A stretch of 64,000 nt of DNA from Bryum argenteum (lineage: Eukaryota > Streptophyta > Bryopsida > Bryales > Bryaceae). Location of the stretch: the NCBI GenBank assembly GCA_037043015.1, contig CM073321.1:29800101-29864100 (forward strand). Reading direction: 5' to 3'. This document shows positions 59,381 to 64,000 of the stretch, piece after piece (within the stretch, counting starts at the first letter, position 1; every line of letters begins with the position of its first letter). Both the position numbers and the translations under genes were made by a program. The notes under the pieces were generated by a model. It saw only the letters and a program-made list of their open reading frames with translations. It was not told the origin of the DNA and did no database searches.

Positions 59381-60112
59381 CTTTTTTGAATTTGCTGGGT
59401 CATACTCCGCATCCACCTCCAACTTGATACTCCTAAGCTCTGCCTTGCTCACCTTCGTCAAACCCGTGTCCTTGCAATACTGGAGCACACCTTTCTTGGA
59501 CCTACGCTGTCTCCGTTGGGTTTGATTCACCTCCTGGGCAAACGCAGCCCAGTTGACAGACCCTCGTCCGTTAACGTGCTCATGCAGGATCCCTTCTACA
59601 AAGAGCACCCCCAGATACGAAGGCATGTGATCGGCGCTGTGCTGGTAAATCAGGGGGTGAAGCTCCATGATTCTGTCGAGAATCGCCTTCTCTCGAACTT
59701 CCTGCCATTTGTAGCCGTTGCGGCCATCTCTACCAATCCGCCTCCCAAAAATGGCTCCCATCTCCTCTTCCGCTTTAGCTCTGTGGGGGAAACGCTTCGG
59801 ATTGATGCCCGTATTGCACAACCCCTGTTCCGCCCAATCCGCTGCCATCAGTTTCGGTGGTGGCGCCCTGCATTTCGTCATTGCTGTTTCCACGTCCACC
59901 ATCTCCTGCTCTTGCCGTCCACCATCTTCTTCCTCCTCATCGCCAGAGGCCTCCTCTCGCACCTTAGCCTCCGGTTTTTTCTTCTGCCTCTCCGTGGACT
60001 TAGGGGAGGCAGCAGGCTTGCATTTTGTCCCTCCCTCGGTGAGAGAACTCGTTCGCGAGGAGTCCTTCGAAGCAGTCTTCGCCAATGATGCTTTTGCGCT
60101 TCCCCCCTCCAT
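59381..60112 (-). CDS. N-terminal exon of minus-strand accessory protein of the composite transposon
   Basis: About 244 residues up to a donor AAAAAG|GTAATT at 59,381/59,380, in phase with the next exon at 59,224. Ser/Lys-rich start, a Glu/Asp run (EEASGDEEEEDGG), then a folded-looking part with 'AADWAEQGLCNTGINPKRFPHRAKAEEEM', 'RAILDR'-like helices and 'GRGSVNWAAFAQEVNQTQRRQR'. It is not a domain I can name. The start at 60,112 is the first Met of this frame. An overlapping frame (60,266-60,000) is also open, so the true start is uncertain. Confidence 0.5.
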
Positions 60113-60359
60113 CGACTAACTTTGAGCCTGAAGCTGGCTCCTTCCAATACTTGGACCCAGGATCCGTGGACTTTATCATGGCAAACCCGTCCTTCATCGC
60201 TCTTCCCCTGCACTTGCAACCACCACCAAGAGCTCGATACGACCCACAAACTACACCTCCGCACACAACCGCGCGCTCTCAATCACACACACCTAAACCC
60301 TCAAACATTAACTTCTCCCTCTCACAGACCTCACAGTATTGTTTCTTGAATTAACTACA

Positions 60360-61160
60360 GAAAAAAATATATTCGCACAAGGCGCCCACACACAACACTC
60401 CCTTGCACAGTCGTCCACCACATGTTTCACAGAACCACGAAACCGCTCACACAAACCCTCACCCTAAACCCTCACAGTAACCCTTACACAAACCGCTCAC
60501 AGAAACCCTCACAATCTTAAAACTACGCAACTCACCCACCCAAATACCGTGGACAGTCAGCCTAAACCGCTCACAGAAACCCTCCGTCGTGGATACAGAC
60601 ACACCTACAGCAGCTCACGCAAACCCTCACGGTCGAAGAGAGCTACACCAACGAACTGCAACGGCTACGCTCACTCAGTATTTGCTGAGGCAAACTAAGA
60701 AACCTCCGAGACTCCACAGAGCCTCCACCCGAGGTGCGAGACGATACCGGCTGGATCGGTTGCCAAGATGCAGTCCCAAAAGACGACCCTCCATCACCGG
60801 TCCCCGAGACGAAAGTAACCGGTGACAGCCGGTGCCCTGATTTGAAGCATCATGACATTGCGCGCCAAATCTCAACGACGTGAGGTGCGAGACTAAACCG
60901 GATGCACCGGTGGCCAGATTGGCAGTCCCTCGTAACGACCCTCCATCACCGGTCAAAAAGACAAAGCTAACGGGTGGCAGCCGGTGCCCCGATTTGAAAT
61001 CATGTGTACCATTGCGCGCCAAATCTTGCTGACGTAGCTTGTCAGACTTTTCAGATTTTCCGCATTAATGCGTTAAATTCCAACTGACACAAACCCCTAT
61101 TTTAAAACAATGGTACCCAAAAGTACCCAACTTCGCAGGGCTTTCAAAGGTCGTTGACTT
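60360..61160. other. Right subterminal region of the composite transposon
   Basis: Non-coding. 60,400-60,620 has repeated 'aaccctcacagaaaccgctcaca' units. 60,730-61,010 has two related blocks of about 120 bp, each with 'ggtgcgagac' then 'cgaccctccatcaccggt' and 'cagccggtgcccygatttga' (a direct duplication starting at about 60,735 and 60,882). It should hold the promoter of the minus-strand genes. Confidence 0.6.
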
Positions 61161-61221
61161 TTAGTACATTTTTGATACACATTGGGTACAAGTACTTGTC
61201 CGTAAGTGTGACACCCTAGTG

Positions 61222-62227
61222 TGCTTCCACCCCACTTCTTGCTCTGCCTTCTTCGAGGTCTCCATCTCCTGTTGGGCCTTCCTCGAAATCTCCACCTCCA
61301 GCTGGGCCCTCCGTTTGACTTTTTCTCTCTCGGCTTGCAGCTTTGCTACCTCCCTCTGCAGTTCTTCCGCGAGCTCTAGATAACGCTCTACATTAGGCGT
61401 CCGAAAGATCCGTTCGAGTTGCTCTATAGATGAGAACAACCCGCGATTGTTCTTCTCAACCTCCTCTATGGCGAGGCGGATTGGGTGTAAGATACCCTCG
61501 CTGGGAATCCAGTAGTAGAGTCGAGGGTGCGTAGGCACAACTGCCTCGACAACTGGGGTTGGCGCAACCCGGGTGACCACCTCTGGTTGTACTTGTACCG
61601 CCGGTTGCTCTGGCTTTGGTGGTGCTGGCTGCGTTGTTTTCTTACGACGACTGGGCTCCGGTGCTTTCTTCAGAATTGCCTTACCAGTGTCGAGATGCCT
61701 TCTGCACCAGACCGGTTCTGGTTGAACACTCTCTTGCGGATTGGTAACCGGAGTGGGTTTTGGATCTTGCATGACCTTGTGATCGGGAATTTCTTCCTCC
61801 TCTCCTCTACCTTCCGGCTCCACTGGCTCAGCCTCATTCGTCCGCTTCTTCCTACTCATCTCCAGCTTCAGATTTGGCACTAGACCTCCTACGGGTGCTT
61901 GCTTAGGTGCTCGAGCTGGCGACTCTGCTCCGAGTGGGTCAACCAAACTTGGTGTAGCTACCGCCGTGGAGGTCTCTCTTCCCTTTGTAGATTGAGGAGT
62001 CCGCACCCTCGCCAACCGGGCTCTGAATTTCCTCTTGTCCTTCCTTCCAGCACTCGTTCTCGGTCGGACAAGGGTCTCCCATCCGGTTCGTCCTTCTTCA
62101 TCCTCGTCCAAAGCCTCTCTTTCCGAATCGTCCTCGTCTGTAGACTAACCTCCTCCGGCCTCGGCTACAGCTTCTGCTGCGTGGTGCTGTGCACGCGTCC
62201 TTCCTTTTTGGATTAGAAGAGTCAATG

Positions 62228-62261
<34 letters not shown>

Positions 62262-63515
62262 TTCTTCTTCTACTTCCTCCTCGACGTCCTCCTCCTCTTC
62301 CTCCTCTGATTCCTCCTCTTTGGATTCCTCTTCCTCTTCTCCACGAGGAGTGAAGATGGATGGCATCGCCTGAGTTGACCGGGTTGCCGGCCTCCGTCCC
62401 GTCTGCTTCCGTGGGGTAGACCTCTGAGGTGCGCTGCTAGGTCCAGCTCCATTTGGATTGGTCTTCTTCTTCTTTTGAGGAGTCTGGTTGACGTACTTCG
62501 GGGACCCCTCCAAGTCCATGACTGCCCTATCCAAATTCTCCCCCTCAGACTCCAAAGTTAGGTCCACATGGGGAGGAGCGACCTCCAACGGCTGCAATCT
62601 CTCCCATCCTGCAGCTTCCGGTTGAGTGAGAATACCATACCGCGCGTACAGATGATACAAGGAGGGCGTCACCGGACAGCCCTTCTTGTTGCCGATCTTG
62701 GCCACCTCCTTCTGCACCACCTCGTTGATGATGTGGTGCCATCCGATCACCCTCTTCCTGTCGTAACTCCACAAGATCAAATTTATCATCTTGATCGTGC
62801 AGGAGGTCGGCTTATCCAGATTGAGAATGGGCAGCAGAAACTGGAGTAGTCGCTGCTCCCGCGCACTCTTGCATTGGTCGACCTTGAATCTGTCCTTGTG
62901 GTCGGGTAGCCGGTTGAACCTACTCTTCAATTCCTCATCGCCCTTCTTCGTAATGTAGCCCACCACCGAGTTGGAAAACCGGTAGGTCGCTTTCCATTGC
63001 TTTGGCGTCCAACTCCTCGGTTTGCCTCGCAGCTTGTGATCCCGGTGCTCCTCCGGCCACTCCTTGCTAATCAGCTCCTCAACTATCTTCTGGTCGACGA
63101 AATCCCAGGGGACATCGAGGAATCCCGCGCAGCCCATCCGGGTAAGGTCTTCCTGCAGCTCATTCTCATACCTCTTCTTCCTCGGGAAATCTGGCTTCAC
63201 CGTTTTGATGGAGATTGGTTTCTCCAATCGCCACGGCGAATCCGCGCGCTTTCTCGGCATCGCACGGCAGTATTTGCGCTTCTTTCTAACCTCTGGTTCT
63301 CCCTCTAAACTCTCTTCTCTCTCCGAACGTCGTTTCTCGCAAACCCTACTCTCAGGAACACTCTCTGGACGCTCGAAATTCAAAATGGGAGCAGGAATTT
63401 GGGCGCGCGGGAGTGAGGAAGCACTCCGGGCGTACAAATCACTCGCGGAGTGGAAGTAATTGATGGTGGCAGAATTTAAAAGCAGCAATCCGAACAATCC
63501 CGGTTGCGCCGCCAT
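61222..63515 (-). CDS. Plant gag-like protein with coiled-coil C-terminus (one internal stop, 3' end lost)
   Basis: 63,515-62,148 encodes 456 residues and stops at TAG 62,145-62,147. The same frame continues open to 61,222. The likely start is the Met of 'MPRKRADSPW' (about residue 86). Residues about 100-320 form a conserved gag-like domain of plant retroelements ('MGCAGFLDVPWDFVDQKIV', 'WKATYRFSNSVVGYITKKGDEE', 'INLILWSYDRKRVIGWHHII', 'YHLYARYGIL'). A Lys/Pro linker follows, then a poly-Glu run from a (CTT)n tract at 62,230-62,275. After the TAG come a charged linker and a heptad coiled coil ('EELQREVAKLQAEREKVKRR'). At 61,221 the coding sequence ends abruptly at the transposon edge. No zinc knuckle or pol domain is visible. 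Confidence 0.55.
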
Positions 63516-63702
63516 TCCGACTACCCTGACAGTACACCGGCTACTACTCCGGATGTAGGGGCCTATCCGGACCGTACTACTGATAATCCCAAGGAAACCG
63601 GATTACTGGATTTCCGATAACCCTGACAATCGACTATGATCACCCAGGTTGGCTGTCACACTAAGGAACTACTAACTGACCGGATTTAGTCATCCGGTCT
63701 TT
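63516..63702. other. Leader upstream of the gag-like ORF
   Basis: Contains many 'ccgg' motifs ('ccggctactactccgga', 'ccggattactgga', 'atccggtct') of the same style as the family A/B LTRs. Probably retroelement leader or LTR edge; no boundary identified. Confidence 0.35.
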
Positions 63703-64000
63703 CACTACTAGAAAACTGTGATCGAATCAACAAAAAATCAACAGATTTTTGTTGTTTGTGGCACTGCATTGACCGTATTCACTAAATTTTTGATCTTTAT
63801 GTAAAAATCAATAGTTTGCTAAATATATCTTGTTGATTTGAGTAGTATAATGACCGAATCAACAAAATCTCATCAAATATGGAATCTTTTTGGAATCTTT
63901 TGGAATCTTGAGAAATAATTTTGGAATCTTTTTAAGATCTTCCAGAATCTTTGAGAATCTTTTGAATCTTTTTCTGACATTGACTAAAATGCAAAATGAA
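63703..64000 (+). mobile_element. CACTA-type (En/Spm-like) left end, partial
   Basis: CACTACTAGAAAACTGTG at 63,703 matches the usual plant CACTA terminus. It is followed by subterminal sequence with repeated 'gaatcaacaaaa' and, from 63,860, repeats of 'ttggaatctttt'. The window ends before the other end. The 3-bp duplication cannot be tested. Confidence 0.5.

Larger units (their letters stand above)
49517..61221. mobile_element. Composite DDE transposon carrying a SET-domain gene (about 11.7 kb)
   Basis: CACTAGGGTG at 49,517-49,526 recurs inverted at 61,212-61,221. The flanks on both sides belong to retroelement sequence, and both convergent genes inside fit within these limits. The 4-bp flanks (AGCT left, TGCT right) differ at one base, so a target duplication is not proven. 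A second inverted match of 13 bp (ATCAAAAATGTAC, 49,717-49,729 versus 61,164-61,176) lies at unequal distances from the ends. Contents: DDE transposase (plus, 50,441-54,474) and convergent minus-strand exons (60,112-54,837) with coiled-coil, RING-like and SET segments. Boundaries are tentative; the internal organisation is clear. Confidence 0.5.

Noticed and set aside
59516-60119. Long plus-strand ORFs (190 and 133 codons) opposite the accessory-protein exon
   Set aside because: Shadows of the minus-strand exon; composition (His/Leu/Arg/Ser-rich) is that of antisense translation.
62568-63459. Several plus-strand ORFs of 93-131 codons
   Set aside because: Antisense to the gag-like ORF; no motifs.

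Overview
This is nuclear DNA from a green plant (streptophyte) with a large, repeat-dense genome. The evidence is a host gene of the plant FLD class of SWIRM/amine-oxidase histone demethylases, GT-AG introns, and a plant-type mixture of Ty3/gypsy, hAT, pogo-like, TIR/MITE and LTR elements. The species cannot be told from the sequence. A charophyte alga, bryophyte, lycophyte or fern would all fit; this is inference.

Layout. 0-1.4 kb: a large LTR (family B). 1.4-4.7 kb: a decayed hAT (DUF659) transposase on the minus strand. 5.3-7.5 kb: a 2.2-kb LTR-like unit (family A) that carries its own coiled-coil ORF. 7.5-10.7 kb: a decayed gag-like/coiled-coil gene (minus) overlaid by a dense cluster of the 10-bp palindrome GACTATAGTC. 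10.9-17.76 kb: a decayed Ty3/gypsy element (minus). 18.3-19.5 kb: a second DUF659 remnant (plus). 20.2-21.6 kb: a TIR element with 27-bp perfect TIRs and a TAA duplication. 23.45-25.89 kb: the only clear host gene, an FLD orthologue in two exons (minus). 26.36-29.81 kb: a pogo-like DNA transposon with TA duplication, about 475 bp upstream of the FLD start codon. 30.1-31.0 kb: a G/T-rich degenerate satellite. 31-41 kb: AT-rich intergenic DNA with minor repeats and one MITE. 41-49.5 kb: further family A and B LTR copies. About 49.5-61.2 kb: a large composite transposon. 61.2-63.5 kb: a gag-like/coiled-coil retroelement gene (minus). From 63.7 kb: a CACTA-like terminus.

The most interesting region is about 49.5-61.2 kb. 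A four-exon DDE-type transposase gene (plus) runs convergently against a minus-strand set of exons. These encode, in order, an acidic/basic N-terminal protein, a coiled coil, a RING-like zinc finger, a low-complexity region with 14-residue repeats, and a pre-SET/SET/post-SET lysine methyltransferase of the Su(var)3-9 type. The 10-bp sequence CACTAGGGTG occurs in inverted orientation at the two edges. The transposase is decayed (two in-frame stops and a frameshift), while the SET exons keep their key motifs. This looks like a mobile element carrying its own putative H3K9 methyltransferase.

Nesting. The coiled-coil gene that ends abruptly at 61,221 and the coiled-coil fragment that starts abruptly at 47,511 are on the same strand and in the same phase. 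They could be two halves of one retroelement gene split by a family A LTR insertion and the composite transposon.
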